DNA from: Alistipes sp.
GTDB taxonomy: Bacteria; Bacteroidota; Bacteroidia; Bacteroidales; Rikenellaceae
Length of the DNA: 64,000 bases
Assembly (NCBI GenBank): GCA_017555905.1
Contig: JAFZFP010000025.1
Span: 1-64,000 of the forward strand
Direction of reading: 5' to 3'
Program-made: the position numbers and the translations under genes
In this document: in pieces, positions 1 through 9,821 of the stretch
How positions within the stretch are numbered: position 1 is the first letter of the stretch
Layout of the letters: each line of letters begins with the position of its first letter
The notes under the pieces: generated by a model
What the model saw: the letters and a program-made list of their open reading frames with translations, nothing else
The model's database searches: none
Told to the model about the DNA's origin: nothing

Positions 1-906
1 GATGTGCAAGCCCTCGAACTTAGCATCGTATGGAGTCATACAGCAGTAGTACAAAGGCATAGTGTGCATACCCTCCTCAGGCATATCCTGCTGTGTAAGC
101 ACGATGGTAAGTTCCTTAGCGCGGTCGTTACGATAGTTGAAGAAGATAACAACATCGTTAGGTTTGATAGTGCCTACTGGGCAACCCTCGCTATCAACGT
201 GAACGATAGGCTTGATGAACTCATCGGTAACATCGTTGTCATAAGAGTTCTGCACCGCAGCAACCATATCGGTAAACTTCTCACCTTCGCCCTTAACGAG
301 CAAGTCGTAAGCCATCTTAACGCGCTCCCATCGCTTATCGCGATCCATAGCGTAGTAGCGACCAATGATAGAGGCAATCTTGCCATTTGTGCCAGCCAAG
401 TGGTTCTCCAAGGTCTCGATGAAGCCCTTACCGCTACGAGGGTCGGTATCACGACCATCCATAAAACAGTGAACAAAACTGTTCTTAATGCCGTAGTGGT
501 TAGAGATGTCGCAAAGTTTGAGCAAGTGGTCCAACGATGAGTGAACACCACCATCAGAGACAAGACCCATAAGGTGTACATCGACACCGTTAGCCTTAGC
601 ATACTCGAACGCAGCAACAATCTCCTTATTTTCGAAGATTGAGTTGTCGCGGCAAGCACGGTTAATCTTCACCAAGTCCTGGTAAACGATGCGACCAGCA
701 CCAATATTAAGGTGACCAACCTCGGAGTTACCCATCTGACCATCTGGCAAACCTACATTCTCACCATCTGTCTTTAGTTCAGCGTGAGGATATGTAGCGG
801 TCATCTGGTTGATATACTCAGGGTTTGTTGTATAAATAACGTCGGACTTGCTGCGGTCACCAATACCCCAGCCATCCAAAATCATCAAAAGAACTTTCTG
901 ACTCAT
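1..906 (-). CDS. gpmI: 2,3-bisphosphoglycerate-independent phosphoglycerate mutase, partial (C-terminus outside window)
   Basis: Cytoplasmic glycolytic enzyme that interconverts 3- and 2-phosphoglycerate, of the metal-dependent, cofactor-independent type. The minus-strand reading begins [17 protein letters not shown], the family's metal-binding N-terminus, and the catalytic serine lies in GNSEVGH (Ser61). Further family blocks follow: [34 protein letters not shown] and FFNYRNDRA. About 302 codons are inside the window; the family is usually about 500 residues, so the C-terminal third lies upstream of base 1. The start is the ATG at 904-906, which gives the canonical N-terminus. It sits 28 bases after the alaS stop on the same strand, so the two genes are probably co-transcribed. 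Identity is clear from the motifs. Confidence 0.96.
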   Translation of the reverse strand, partial: MSQKVLLMILDGWGIGDRSKSDVIYTTNPEYINQMTATYPHAELKTDGENVGLPDGQMGNSEVGHLNIGAGRIVYQDLVKINRACRDNSIFENKEIVAAFEYAKANGVDVHLMGLVSDGGVHSSLDHLLKLCDISNHYGIKNSFVHCFMDGRDTDPRSGKGFIETLENHLAGTNGKIASIIGRYYAMDRDKRWERVKMAYDLLVKGEGEKFTDMVAAVQNSYDNDVTDEFIKPIVHVDSEGCPVGTIKPNDVVIFFNYRNDRAKELTIVLTQQDMPEEGMHTMPLYYCCMTPYDAKFEGLHI

Positions 907-934
907 AACTATTTCAATAGTCTTTGCTAAAAAA

Positions 935-3550
935 TTACTTCAACTTCTCCATAATCATCTCGATAGCCTTATCTACAGCTGCCTGCAAGCCATCAGGATT
1001 CTTACCACCAGCAGTAGCGTAGTGCTTCTGACCACCGCCACCACCATTCATCAACTTAGCAGCCTCGCGAACGGTAGCACCAGCATCAACACCCAAAGCC
1101 ACAACATCATCCGAAAGCATAATGCTGAGTGTAGGCTTACCCTCGAAGAGGTTACCAACAACCATCACCAAGCGCTCAGAAACACGCTGGCGCAATCCGA
1201 ATGCCAAATCCTTCAATACCTCAGGAGTGTATGAAGCAGTGTGTGAGATTAGCTTAACGCCATCACGCAAAGGAGTGTTTTGAGCAAGGCCCTCAGCCAT
1301 CTTCTCAACCTTCTCCTTACGCATATCGGCAACCTCGCGGCTAAGAGCATCGTTCGACTCCATCATCTTCTCAATAGCCTGAACAACCTTAGGGTTGTGA
1401 ACGATCTGCTCGATAGTTGTAATCATATCCTGAGCAGCATAAACCATAGCCTCAGCAGCCTCACCAGTAACGGCCTCGATACGGCGAACACCAGCAGAGA
1501 TAGCGCTCTCAGAAACGATCTTGAACATACCAATAGTACCAGTAGCAGAGGTGTGGGTACCACCACAAAGCTCAGTCGAAGGACCAAAGTTTACGATACG
1601 TACTCTGTCGCCATACTTCTCACCGAAGAGCATAATAGCACCAGCAGCCTCAGCCTCGGCCATAGTAGCCTCACGGTTCTCGACCAATGGATAGTTCGAA
1701 CGGATAAGCTTATTAACCAAACGCTCAACCTCGCGCAACTCCTCGGCAGTAACCTTCTGGAAGTGTGAGAAGTCGAAACGCAAGCCCATAGGACCGACCA
1801 TAGAACCCTTCTGCTCGACGTGTGAGCCAAGAACTGTGCGCAAAGCATAGTCCACAAGGTGGGTTGCGGTGTGGTTGTTAGTAGCCTTCTGACGGCTATC
1901 AGCATTTACTACAGCACGGAACTCATCCTCTGGATTCTCTGGCAACTGCTTAACGATGTGGATGATAAGACCATTCTCCTTCTCGGTAGCCACGATCTCA
2001 ATCTTCTCGTTTGCACTCTCGATATAACCCGTGTCACCAATCTGACCACCAGAGTTACCATAGAATGGAGTGTGGTTAAATACGAGCTGATAGGTTACAT
2101 TATTCTTGCTCTTAACACGGCGGTAACGAGCGATACGGATATCTGCCTCAAGGTTGTCGTAGCCAATAAACTCGCTCTCCTTGATAGACATCAACTCCTG
2201 CCAGTCGTCAATATCCTGCGATGCAGCATTACGAGAACGCTCCTTCTGCACCTGCAACTCCTTCTCGAACTCCTCGATATCTACCTCTACACCCTGCTCC
2301 TTAGCGATAAGTTCGGTGAGGTCGATAGGAAAACCATAGGTATCGTAGAGGACAAAGGCATCCTTACCCGAAATCTTGCCACCCTGCGACTTGCGGATAA
2401 CACCCTCCAAGAGGTTGATACCTGTAGCCAAGGTGCGGAGGAAAGAGGCCTCCTCCTCCTCGATAACACGCTCGATAAGGTTCTGCTGTGCAACGAGTTC
2501 TGGGAACTGGTGACCCATCTGCTCAACGAGGCCTGCCACCAACTTGCAGATGAATGGCTCGGTGAAGCCAAGGTATGTATATCCGTAACGAACAGCACGG
2601 CGGAGGATACGACGGATAACGTAGCCAGCCTTAGCATTTGCTGGCAACTGACCATCGGCAATAGAGAACGAGATGGCGCGAAGATGGTCAGCAATTACAC
2701 GCATAGCCACATCACACTTCTCATCCTTGCCATACTCCTTGCCCGAAAGTGCTGCAATGCGAGCAATGGTTGGCTGGAATACGTCGGTATCGTAGTTCGA
2801 CTTCTTGCCCTGAAGAATCATACAAAGGCGCTCGAAGCCCATACCTGTATCTACGTTATTTGCTGGAAGTGGCTCCAACGAACCATTAGCCTTGCGGTTG
2901 TACTGCATAAACACAAGGTTCCAAATCTCAATAACCTGAGGGTGGCTCATATTTACCATCTCGCGACCAGGGATTTTTGCAACCTCCTCGTCGTCACGAA
3001 GGTCGAAGTGAATCTCGCTACAAGGACCGCAAGGACCTGTCTCGCCCATCTCCCAGAAGTTATCCTTCTTATTACCACGAATGATGTGATCCTCTGGCAA
3101 GAACTGCTTCCAGTAGTCGTAAGCCTCCTGATCGAAGGCTACGCCATCCTCCTGGCTACCCTCAAATACGGTGGCGTACATACGGCTCTTATCGAGTTTG
3201 TAAACCTCAGTAAGCAACTCCCAAGCCCACTCGATAGCCTCCTTCTTGAAGTAGTCACCATAAGACCAGTTACCAAGCATCTCGAACATCGTGTGGTGGT
3301 AGGTGTCGTGACCAACCTCCTCAAGGTCGTTGTGCTTACCCGATACTCGAAGACACTTCTGAGTGTCTGCTACGCGGGGCCATTTGCGAGGAGCGTTACC
3401 AAGGAATATATCCTTAAACTGGTTCATACCAGCATTGGTAAACATAAGTGTTGGGTCGTTCTTTACGACCATTGGAGCCGATGCTACAATCTCATGCTCC
3501 TTCTTCTTGAAAAAGTCAAGAAACTCTTGTCTAACTCTGTTTGATTCCAT
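935..3550 (-). CDS. alaS: alanyl-tRNA synthetase
   Basis: Charges tRNA-Ala with alanine in the cytoplasm. The protein has 871 residues, normal for the family. The N-terminal class II core starts [20 protein letters not shown] and includes the [23 protein letters not shown]-type active-site region (here [18 protein letters not shown]). The editing domain carries the zinc motifs NHTATH and CGGTH, and a C-terminal DHHA1-like domain follows with the glycine-rich [14 protein letters not shown]. The start ATG (3548-3550) gives the standard N-terminus. It is divergent from the M23 peptidase gene and probably cotranscribed with gpmI. A 561-residue open frame on the opposite strand is only a shadow. 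Confidence 0.98.
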   Translation of the reverse strand: MESNRVRQEFLDFFKKKEHEIVASAPMVVKNDPTLMFTNAGMNQFKDIFLGNAPRKWPRVADTQKCLRVSGKHNDLEEVGHDTYHHTMFEMLGNWSYGDYFKKEAIEWAWELLTEVYKLDKSRMYATVFEGSQEDGVAFDQEAYDYWKQFLPEDHIIRGNKKDNFWEMGETGPCGPCSEIHFDLRDDEEVAKIPGREMVNMSHPQVIEIWNLVFMQYNRKANGSLEPLPANNVDTGMGFERLCMILQGKKSNYDTDVFQPTIARIAALSGKEYGKDEKCDVAMRVIADHLRAISFSIADGQLPANAKAGYVIRRILRRAVRYGYTYLGFTEPFICKLVAGLVEQMGHQFPELVAQQNLIERVIEEEEASFLRTLATGINLLEGVIRKSQGGKISGKDAFVLYDTYGFPIDLTELIAKEQGVEVDIEEFEKELQVQKERSRNAASQDIDDWQELMSIKESEFIGYDNLEADIRIARYRRVKSKNNVTYQLVFNHTPFYGNSGGQIGDTGYIESANEKIEIVATEKENGLIIHIVKQLPENPEDEFRAVVNADSRQKATNNHTATHLVDYALRTVLGSHVEQKGSMVGPMGLRFDFSHFQKVTAEELREVERLVNKLIRSNYPLVENREATMAEAEAAGAIMLFGEKYGDRVRIVNFGPSTELCGGTHTSATGTIGMFKIVSESAISAGVRRIEAVTGEAAEAMVYAAQDMITTIEQIVHNPKVVQAIEKMMESNDALSREVADMRKEKVEKMAEGLAQNTPLRDGVKLISHTASYTPEVLKDLAFGLRQRVSERLVMVVGNLFEGKPTLSIMLSDDVVALGVDAGATVREAAKLMNGGGGGQKHYATAGGKNPDGLQAAVDKAIEMIMEKLK

Positions 3551-3586
3551 ATCTATTAATTGTATTTTATGTCATTTTTTAAATAT

Positions 3587-3620
3587 CTTGCAAAATTACA
3601 AAATTTAAATTAATTTTGTA
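3587..3620. promoter_or_regulatory. face-to-face divergent promoters of alaS and the M23 operon within a palindrome
   Basis: Two Bacteroidetes-type -7 boxes (TAATTTTG) face each other: one on the plus strand at 3611-3618 and one on the minus strand at 3591-3598. The plus box has a TTG at 3588-3590 exactly 20 bases upstream, which directly abuts the minus box. The minus box has only a poor -33 (GATA). Each box lies about 40 bases from its start codon (3660 and 3550). A perfect 9-base inverted repeat (TACAAAATT, 6-base spacer, AATTTTGTA) covers 3597-3620. Found by eye. Confidence 0.6.
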
Positions 3621-3659
3621 TCGTTATATAGGATATTTTTGATATTTTATATTGTAAAA

Positions 3660-4598
3660 ATGAGCAGTCACAACAATAGTAATAGTAAGAGTCCAAAAAG
3701 ACAGATGAGCAAAGGCCGAAGCATTGCTCTCAAACTCCTTATTGGGCTTGTCATTGCTGCGTCAAGCAATATACTTATCTCCTATTGGTACGACACTCCG
3801 AAACTCTCGCAACTCAAGCGCAACAACCAACACCTCGAAATGGAGTACGATATCCTTATGGAGAAGGTGCGATCGGCTGAGGGACGCTTGCTGGAGATAA
3901 AACACCGCGATCAATTTGTCTATCGCCCACTCTTGGGTATAGATACATTAGATATACCGCAAGTATATGCCGAGTATAACGACTCAAGGTATAAGGATTT
4001 GGGGGCGGGTGAATACGAGGAGGAAATTATCAATGGCTGGAAGAGTATTGATGCTCTGATGCGAAACGTCTATTACGCCTCTCGTTCACTCGACGATACG
4101 CAGGATATGGCCGAGAAAAAGGAGGAGTTTTCGACAGTTATTCCAGCAATTTGGCCAATCGACAGAACGAAATTGCGTAGTGTGAGTAGCCTCTTCGGTA
4201 TGCGTAAACACCCACGATATGGCTACTGGAAGATGCACGAGGGTGTAGATCTTGCCGCACCCAAAGGTACGCCTGTCTATGCTACGGGAAATGCTGTTGT
4301 AACCATTGCTGGCTGGAGGCCAGGCTATGGACAGGTTATCGAACTAAACCACGGCTTTGGTTACAAAACTCGCTATGGTCACCTATCGAAGATGTATGTA
4401 TCTAAGGGTGATAGTGTTACACGTGGTCAGGTAATAGGTGAAGTAGGTAATACTGGTGTTTCATCTGGTTCTCATCTCCACTACGAGGTGCGATTCAGAG
4501 ACAACACCATCAACCCTGTGCATTACTTCAATAAGGATATCTCGCCAGAGTCCTATATGGAGTTGATGAAACAACTTGAGGAAACCACACAGAAATAG
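3660..4598 (+). CDS. M23 family metallopeptidase, membrane-anchored (first of a tandem pair)
   Basis: Predicted zinc endopeptidase (LytM/peptidase_M23) that cuts peptidoglycan cross-bridges, or activates amidases if it acts as a scaffold. It has 312 residues. A basic N-terminus and one membrane segment (about 22-42) are followed by a helical, probably coiled-coil stretch, with the M23 domain at about 175-290. The zinc and catalytic residues are present: HEGVD (His193, Asp197), YGHLS (His241) and HLHYE (His272/His274), so it looks active. An upstream TTG at 3639 is in frame, but the ATG at 3660 sits 41 bases after the predicted -7 box and is preferred. The second M23 gene starts 12 bases downstream. 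Confidence 0.9.
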   Translation: MSSHNNSNSKSPKRQMSKGRSIALKLLIGLVIAASSNILISYWYDTPKLSQLKRNNQHLEMEYDILMEKVRSAEGRLLEIKHRDQFVYRPLLGIDTLDIPQVYAEYNDSRYKDLGAGEYEEEIINGWKSIDALMRNVYYASRSLDDTQDMAEKKEEFSTVIPAIWPIDRTKLRSVSSLFGMRKHPRYGYWKMHEGVDLAAPKGTPVYATGNAVVTIAGWRPGYGQVIELNHGFGYKTRYGHLSKMYVSKGDSVTRGQVIGEVGNTGVSSGSHLHYEVRFRDNTINPVHYFNKDISPESYMELMKQLEETTQK

Positions 4599-4610
4599 TT
4601 GATTATCAAT

Positions 4611-5552
4611 ATGGATAATAGATTTAAATCGATTGTACGCATCTTCACTCAGCGTCGCATTGTCCCCATCCTTATCAAGTCTTTGGTATGGATAGGTATT
4701 GTCGTTGCGTGGTGGATTATCCTTGCTCTTGTGGTGGATATGCCAGCCGAGTACAAGGTGCGCCACTCGACCGACGACTTACGTGTGCAACTCGACGAAA
4801 TGTCAATACGTTACGACTCGTTAAGTAATATATTGGATAATGTTGCAAAACGCGATGAGAATGTCTTTCGTAAACTCTTCGAGTCAAACCCATACGATCT
4901 TAATATAGATAAAGACGACGAGCGCATTGCACTTCACGAGCAACTTATTGAGATGAATAACGATGACCTCAGTGATATGTTATCTAGTAGGATGCAAAAT
5001 GCTATTACTGAGGAGAAAGAGTTGATTCGCTCGTATGAAGATCTTAGGTATAATACACTAAATGGTGCATTATCAATCGATTGTGTACCGGCAATTCAAC
5101 CTGTCAATAATCAGCAATTAACCCTTCTTGCTGCTGGTAAAAAGCCTTTAATTAACCCATTCCATCGTACTATTAGAGAGCATCACGGCGTAGATTACCT
5201 CGTGCCTGAAGGAACTGCTGTTTTTGCCACTGCAGATGGAGTTGTAAAGACCCTATCCGAGAAGAATACTTCGCACGGCAAGGCCATTACACTCAGCCAC
5301 GGAAACGGCTACGAAACATCCTATAGTCACCTCTTAGATATACGAGTAAAGAAGGGACAAAAGGTTAAGCGTGGCGACATTATCGCACTATCGGGAAATA
5401 GTGGACTTTCATTTGTACCGCACCTCCATTACGAGGTCATCCTTAATGATACACGTGTCGATCCAGTCCACTACTTTTTCCTTGAATTAACCCCCGAGGA
5501 GTACCAGCAGATGATTAGGATTGCGCTATCAAGTATGCAGTCGTTTGATTAA
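4611..5552 (+). CDS. M23 family metallopeptidase, membrane-anchored (second of a tandem pair)
   Basis: Paralogue of the preceding gene and probably in the same operon. It has 313 residues, with a membrane segment at about 22-43, a helical linker and a C-terminal LytM/M23 domain. The motifs HHGVD (His191, Asp195), YSH (His240) and HLHYE (His271/273) are all kept, so a zinc site can form. Overall similarity to the first copy is limited outside the peptidase domain, which suggests an old duplication with different partners or substrates. The ATG at 4611 is chosen over an in-frame TTG at 4599. The active site should face the periplasm, acting on cell-wall cross-links during growth or division. 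Confidence 0.88.
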   Translation: MDNRFKSIVRIFTQRRIVPILIKSLVWIGIVVAWWIILALVVDMPAEYKVRHSTDDLRVQLDEMSIRYDSLSNILDNVAKRDENVFRKLFESNPYDLNIDKDDERIALHEQLIEMNNDDLSDMLSSRMQNAITEEKELIRSYEDLRYNTLNGALSIDCVPAIQPVNNQQLTLLAAGKKPLINPFHRTIREHHGVDYLVPEGTAVFATADGVVKTLSEKNTSHGKAITLSHGNGYETSYSHLLDIRVKKGQKVKRGDIIALSGNSGLSFVPHLHYEVILNDTRVDPVHYFFLELTPEEYQQMIRIALSSMQSFD

Positions 5553-5582
5553 CACTACCCTACTATAACTAAATAAGTTATT

Positions 5583-6146
5583 ATGGCTGAGATAAAGTTG
5601 ATTCTACTTGACTTCGACGGCACTTTGGTAGATACTCGCAATGCTAATGCCGAAGCCTACATTGAGGCTTTGGCTGAGGTTGGTATCCATCTTACAAAAG
5701 AGGAGTACCTCGAGCATTACTTTGGTGTTCGATGTATGGAGTTTATGCAAATGGTGGGATTAACCAATGGTAAGGCCATCGCAGAGTTACGTCGTAGGAA
5801 GATTGAGTTGTATCCCAAATACTTCGATAGTGCTAGACTAAACAGCGCTCTTTGGAGTTGGTGCCAGATGATGAGAGCGCAAGGGGCAAAGGTATATATT
5901 GTCTCTACAGGTCATAGAGATAACATTACTAATGTAATGCGATACTTGAATATAGAATCTGGCATCGACAGAGTGATTACGGGTGATGATGTTGAGCGTC
6001 CAAAGCCATATCCCGACTGCTTCCTTAAAGCCATTGAGGAGGCTGGAGTTGCGATTGATGAGACGATAATTTTTGAGGATTCGAAGGTGGGATTAGAGGC
6101 TGCTAAGGCGAGTGGTGCGAACTATGTTCGAATAGCAACGTTTTAG
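5583..6146 (+). CDS. HAD family hydrolase (phosphoglycolate-phosphatase-like)
   Basis: Small cytoplasmic phosphatase of the haloacid dehalogenase superfamily, 187 residues. Motif I is LLDFDGTLVDT near the N-terminus, with the nucleophile and general acid Asp pair. Motif II is the serine/threonine in YIVSTGH, motif III is the lysine in ERPKPYP, and motif IV is IIFEDSKVGLEAA, which coordinates magnesium. A helical cap lies between motifs I and II, as in the beta-phosphoglucomutase/Gph subgroup. The substrate cannot be told from the sequence. It follows the M23 pair by 30 bases and could be the last gene of that transcript, since a terminator comes right after it. Confidence 0.9.
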   Translation: MAEIKLILLDFDGTLVDTRNANAEAYIEALAEVGIHLTKEEYLEHYFGVRCMEFMQMVGLTNGKAIAELRRRKIELYPKYFDSARLNSALWSWCQMMRAQGAKVYIVSTGHRDNITNVMRYLNIESGIDRVITGDDVERPKPYPDCFLKAIEEAGVAIDETIIFEDSKVGLEAAKASGANYVRIATF

Positions 6147-6167
6147 TTTTTTAAGATAAAAAGAGCA

Positions 6168-6205
6168 AAATATGGGACTACGTTTGGTGGTCTCATATTT
6201 TTTTT
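6168..6205 (+). terminator. rho-independent terminator after the HAD gene
   Basis: An 11-base-pair stem (AAATATG+GGAC at 6168-6178 pairing with GTCT+CATATTT at 6190-6200, one G-U pair) with an 11-base loop, followed by a run of T. It ends the M23/HAD transcript. Confidence 0.8.
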
Positions 6206-6242
6206 ATATTTTTATCCTTCGAAACATCAAGATAGATTCACT

Positions 6243-6965
6243 ATGAAAAGGTTTTTACTTATCGCCATATTTGCTATCGCTTGCACATTGACCCTCTCAG
6301 CACAAGAGCCAACGCCTGCTCCAATGCCAGAGAGTCGCCCTGTGAAGGAGTTCTTACCTGACTTCACCGCTATTAAGGTGGATGCTCCAATCAAACTGAC
6401 GCTTAAGAAGATAGCCGTTGGCGAAGCACCCTATATCATCTATAACACAAAGGGAGTTTATACCTCTAAATTCGTTGCCGAGGTAGATCGCAAGAGTCGC
6501 ACACTTAAAATTAGTGAGCGTTCAGACTCTAAGCGTGAGAGTATAACAGAGGTAGAGGTTTATTTCACAGAACTAAGCGACATCTCTATTTCGAAGGCCG
6601 ATGCCTACGTAGATGGCGTGCTTACTTCGCAACTGCTTGATATCTACATCTCTAACGACGCAAACTTCGTGGCTGAGATTAACTCGCTCGACCTAATGGT
6701 ATATGCATCTGGTCAGAGTCGCATACACCTTAGCGGATGTACCCACTACCAAACGGCCGAGATATCAACGGCTGAGTATGATGCTCGTGGTCTTGAGACC
6801 ATATCAACCCGCGTAGAGTCATCACACAATGCCACTGTAAAGGTTGATGCTGTGGAGCGTCTTGAAGCAAAGACAACTACGGGAGGTAAGGTCTACTACC
6901 TTTCACATCCAGTCATTCTACGTAGCGAGATCACCCTCTTTGGCGGTGATATTCAACGACTATAA
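6243..6965 (+). CDS. DUF2807 (GIN domain) exported protein
   Basis: Exported protein of 240 residues with a clear signal peptide (MKRFLLIAIFAIACTLTLSAQ). The rest is rich in short beta strands with the pattern of the DUF2807 putative adhesin-head or GIN domain: a FTAIKVDAPIKLTL opening, then repeated units such as VEVYFTELSDISISKADAYV and LDIYISNDANFVAEI, as in a right-handed beta helix. The family is common in Bacteroidetes, and its function is unknown. It lies 12 bases upstream of the addB-like gene, so some readthrough is possible, although no functional link is evident. Confidence 0.82.
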   Translation: MKRFLLIAIFAIACTLTLSAQEPTPAPMPESRPVKEFLPDFTAIKVDAPIKLTLKKIAVGEAPYIIYNTKGVYTSKFVAEVDRKSRTLKISERSDSKRESITEVEVYFTELSDISISKADAYVDGVLTSQLLDIYISNDANFVAEINSLDLMVYASGQSRIHLSGCTHYQTAEISTAEYDARGLETISTRVESSHNATVKVDAVERLEAKTTTGGKVYYLSHPVILRSEITLFGGDIQRL

Positions 6966-6977
6966 AACTTTTGAGCA

Positions 6978-9821
6978 ATGACCTCATTTCTTCAGGAGTT
7001 AGCCCAAACACTCCTAAACCGAAATTCGGGCGACTTGTCGGATCTGGTGGTTATGTTTCCATCGTTGCGAGCAAGAGCCTTCTTTAATGATGCACTCTCA
7101 TCAACTACCGATAAGGCGATATGGCAGCCTAGTTGGTCTACCATAGACGAGGTTATGGAGCGTGGTTCGGGACTAAAACGTGCCGAGCGTATTCGTCTTA
7201 TTAGTGAACTCTATAAAATCTACGTCAAGTACCACAAAAACGAGACCTTCGACAAGTTCTACTTTTGGGGTGATATGCTTATATCGGACTTCGATATGAT
7301 TGATAAGTATCTCGTTGATGCCAACCAGTTGCTACGCAACATCGAGGATATCAAGGAGATAGAGGCCGATGTGTCATACCTCAGTGAGCGCCAGGAACGT
7401 ATACTCCGTTTTTGGAGTAGTATAGGTCCCTCAATGCCACTGAGCAAGCAGAAGCAGATATTTCTGGAGGTATGGCGCTCGTTGCCTGCCATCTATGCGG
7501 AGTATCGCAACCGATTGCTTAAACTCGGCATTGGTTACCCAGGCCTTATTTACCGTATTACTGCCGAGCGCATCCTCAATAAAGAGGAGATTGAACTCTT
7601 GGATAAGCAGTATATTATCGCTGGTTTTAACGCCCTTTCTAAGAGTGAGGATGTGCTATTCAACTATATAGCATCGCGTGGTAAGGGTGCGGAGTTCTAT
7701 TGGGACTACGACAACTACTACCTAAAGAATGATGCTCACGAGGCTGGCCACTTTCTTAGACATAACCTATCGAAGCACCCATCGACCTGCGACGGCATTA
7801 CGCACTCTAATTTTGAGAATGGAGAGAAGTTTATTCGCACAACGGCTTGTGCATCCAATGTTTTGCAAGTTAAGCACTTACATAATATCATATCATCCAT
7901 TCCGAAGGAGGAGCTCGATAAGCGCACGGTGATTGTTCTCACCGACGAAAACCTGCTGATACCACTACTACATTCCATTCCAGAGAGTGTCGGTAGTGTA
8001 AACGTGACTATGGGTTATCCGCTCAAGACCACATTGGCATACACCTTTGTCGAGGCTCTTATATCGCTTCAGTCGCATAGTCGCATTAAGGACAACTCTC
8101 GTCTATTATACCACGCAGACGTAACAAATATCCTTACACACCCCTACGTAGTAGATATGTGTGGCTCGAGGACATCTAAGTATTGCAACGAGATTGTGCA
8201 GAATCACATCGTCTCGGTGGACGATTCCCTATTTGTTGATGACGCGGATTTAAAAGATATATTCTGTTGTAATACAGATGGTTGGGAAATGTTATCTGCA
8301 TATATAATTAAGTCGTTGTCACTAATTATTGAAAAGACTACCAACCTCAGTAGTGCGCAGAGTGAATATATACGTATTATCACCGACGAGATAAAGCGCA
8401 CGACACTCTCGATAAAGAGTTGCGACATAACACCTCTTCCCGTCGAAGTGTTCATATCATTGCTACGTCGCCACCTGCAAACCCTGACAATTCCCTTTGA
8501 GGGAGAACCTATTAAGGGTGTACAGATAATGGGTATCTTGGAGACTCGAAACATAGACTTCAAGAATGTAATCATACTCTCGATGACCGATGCTAACTTC
8601 CCTGGCAACCGCACAGAACAGCCATCGTTCATCCCCTATGGCTTGCGCTTTGCGTACGATATGCCAACACCAGAGGAGCACGAGGCGATGTATGCCTACT
8701 ACTTCTACCGTCTAATACAGCGTGCCGAGCGTGTGGAGATGCTCTACTGCTCGAAGGCCGACGACAAGAGTACGGGTGAGTGCAGTCGCTATATCTACCA
8801 ACTTGAGTATGAGTCACCATACAAGATACACAAACGCTCCGTAGGTGTTGATCTTGGCCTAAGCGAGGCTCGTCCGATTGTTGTAGATAAGAGCGCAGAT
8901 ATAGTAGCGAAACTCAATAAGTACCTCACCAAGGGTAGTGGATACACTCTATCCCCAACGGCACTATTCAGATATATAGAGTGTCCGTTGAAGTTCTATT
9001 TCTCGAGTATTGCCTCAATCAAGTCGCCAGATGAACTTGACGATACAATTGATTCTCTGACATTTGGAAATATCCTACACGACTCCATAGAGGCGTTATA
9101 TACCGATCTTATCGGCATTGAGACGCCTCATCAAGAGATTAAGAATCTGTGCAAGAAGGAAAATGTCGAGAGTGTCGTAGATAGGATGATTATTAAAAAC
9201 CTAAAGATGCCTGAGAGTTTTGATCTGAAAGACTTTAATGGCGACACACTCCTTGTGCGAGATATCATTGTCAAGTATATAATACGGGGCATCTTCAGGT
9301 ATGACCATTCGCACGAGGGCTTCACGGTTGTTGGCTTAGAAAGAGATGTTGAGTGCGAATATCCTATTTCGAATGGTCGTACGGTATCATTCTCTGGCCG
9401 CATCGACCGCTTGGACAGGCTCAAGGATGACAAATACCAGATTATCGACTACAAGAGTAATAATCGTAGTAAACTCGAACACAACGGAATAGATAAGTTA
9501 TTTAACGGAGAGCCTGAGGATAGAATATCCAATATTTTCCAGACCTTACTCTACTCAATGATGTTGGAACGAAGTGAGGGCAAGAAGGCTACTCCATCCC
9601 TATACTATGCCTCAAAGATGGTGGTTGATGGTTATAGTCCATATATCGTAGAGTCCAAGTCTAAGACTCCAATCGCTTGCTACAAAGATGTTAGCGAGGA
9701 GTTTGAGGCTCAACTCAATAATACCCTTGAGGAACTGTTCGACCCAACCAAGCCCTTCACGCAGATTAACAACGTAGAGGCTTGTACCTACTGTCCATTT
9801 AAAAAGATATGCCAACGATGA
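6978..9821 (+). CDS. addB: AddB-like PD-(D/E)XK nuclease, inactive-helicase subunit
   Basis: Partner subunit of a two-gene helicase-nuclease that resects double-strand breaks for RecA loading. It has 947 residues. The N-terminal two thirds are helicase-like in layout but lack a clean Walker A motif, as in AddB/RexB. The C-terminal PD-(D/E)XK nuclease shows FSGRIDRLD and YQIIDYKSN (about residues 800-825). Four cysteines match the family's iron-sulfur staple: Cys669 in YIECPLKFYF and Cys936, Cys939 and Cys945 in CTYCPFKKIC at the very end. The next gene begins inside its last codons, so the two are translationally coupled. It could be annotated simply as a PD-(D/E)XK family protein. Confidence 0.87.
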   Translation: MTSFLQELAQTLLNRNSGDLSDLVVMFPSLRARAFFNDALSSTTDKAIWQPSWSTIDEVMERGSGLKRAERIRLISELYKIYVKYHKNETFDKFYFWGDMLISDFDMIDKYLVDANQLLRNIEDIKEIEADVSYLSERQERILRFWSSIGPSMPLSKQKQIFLEVWRSLPAIYAEYRNRLLKLGIGYPGLIYRITAERILNKEEIELLDKQYIIAGFNALSKSEDVLFNYIASRGKGAEFYWDYDNYYLKNDAHEAGHFLRHNLSKHPSTCDGITHSNFENGEKFIRTTACASNVLQVKHLHNIISSIPKEELDKRTVIVLTDENLLIPLLHSIPESVGSVNVTMGYPLKTTLAYTFVEALISLQSHSRIKDNSRLLYHADVTNILTHPYVVDMCGSRTSKYCNEIVQNHIVSVDDSLFVDDADLKDIFCCNTDGWEMLSAYIIKSLSLIIEKTTNLSSAQSEYIRIITDEIKRTTLSIKSCDITPLPVEVFISLLRRHLQTLTIPFEGEPIKGVQIMGILETRNIDFKNVIILSMTDANFPGNRTEQPSFIPYGLRFAYDMPTPEEHEAMYAYYFYRLIQRAERVEMLYCSKADDKSTGECSRYIYQLEYESPYKIHKRSVGVDLGLSEARPIVVDKSADIVAKLNKYLTKGSGYTLSPTALFRYIECPLKFYFSSIASIKSPDELDDTIDSLTFGNILHDSIEALYTDLIGIETPHQEIKNLCKKENVESVVDRMIIKNLKMPESFDLKDFNGDTLLVRDIIVKYIIRGIFRYDHSHEGFTVVGLERDVECEYPISNGRTVSFSGRIDRLDRLKDDKYQIIDYKSNNRSKLEHNGIDKLFNGEPEDRISNIFQTLLYSMMLERSEGKKATPSLYYASKMVVDGYSPYIVESKSKTPIACYKDVSEEFEAQLNNTLEELFDPTKPFTQINNVEACTYCPFKKICQR

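Noticed and set aside
1859-3544. 561-codon open frame antisense to alaS
   Set aside because: The protein is low in recognisable motifs, and alaS on the other strand is certain. Long antisense frames arise easily here from strong codon bias.
9801-9821. Frameshift between the addB- and addA-like genes
   Set aside because: The short overlap is a normal translational-coupling arrangement, and both proteins are full length with intact motifs.
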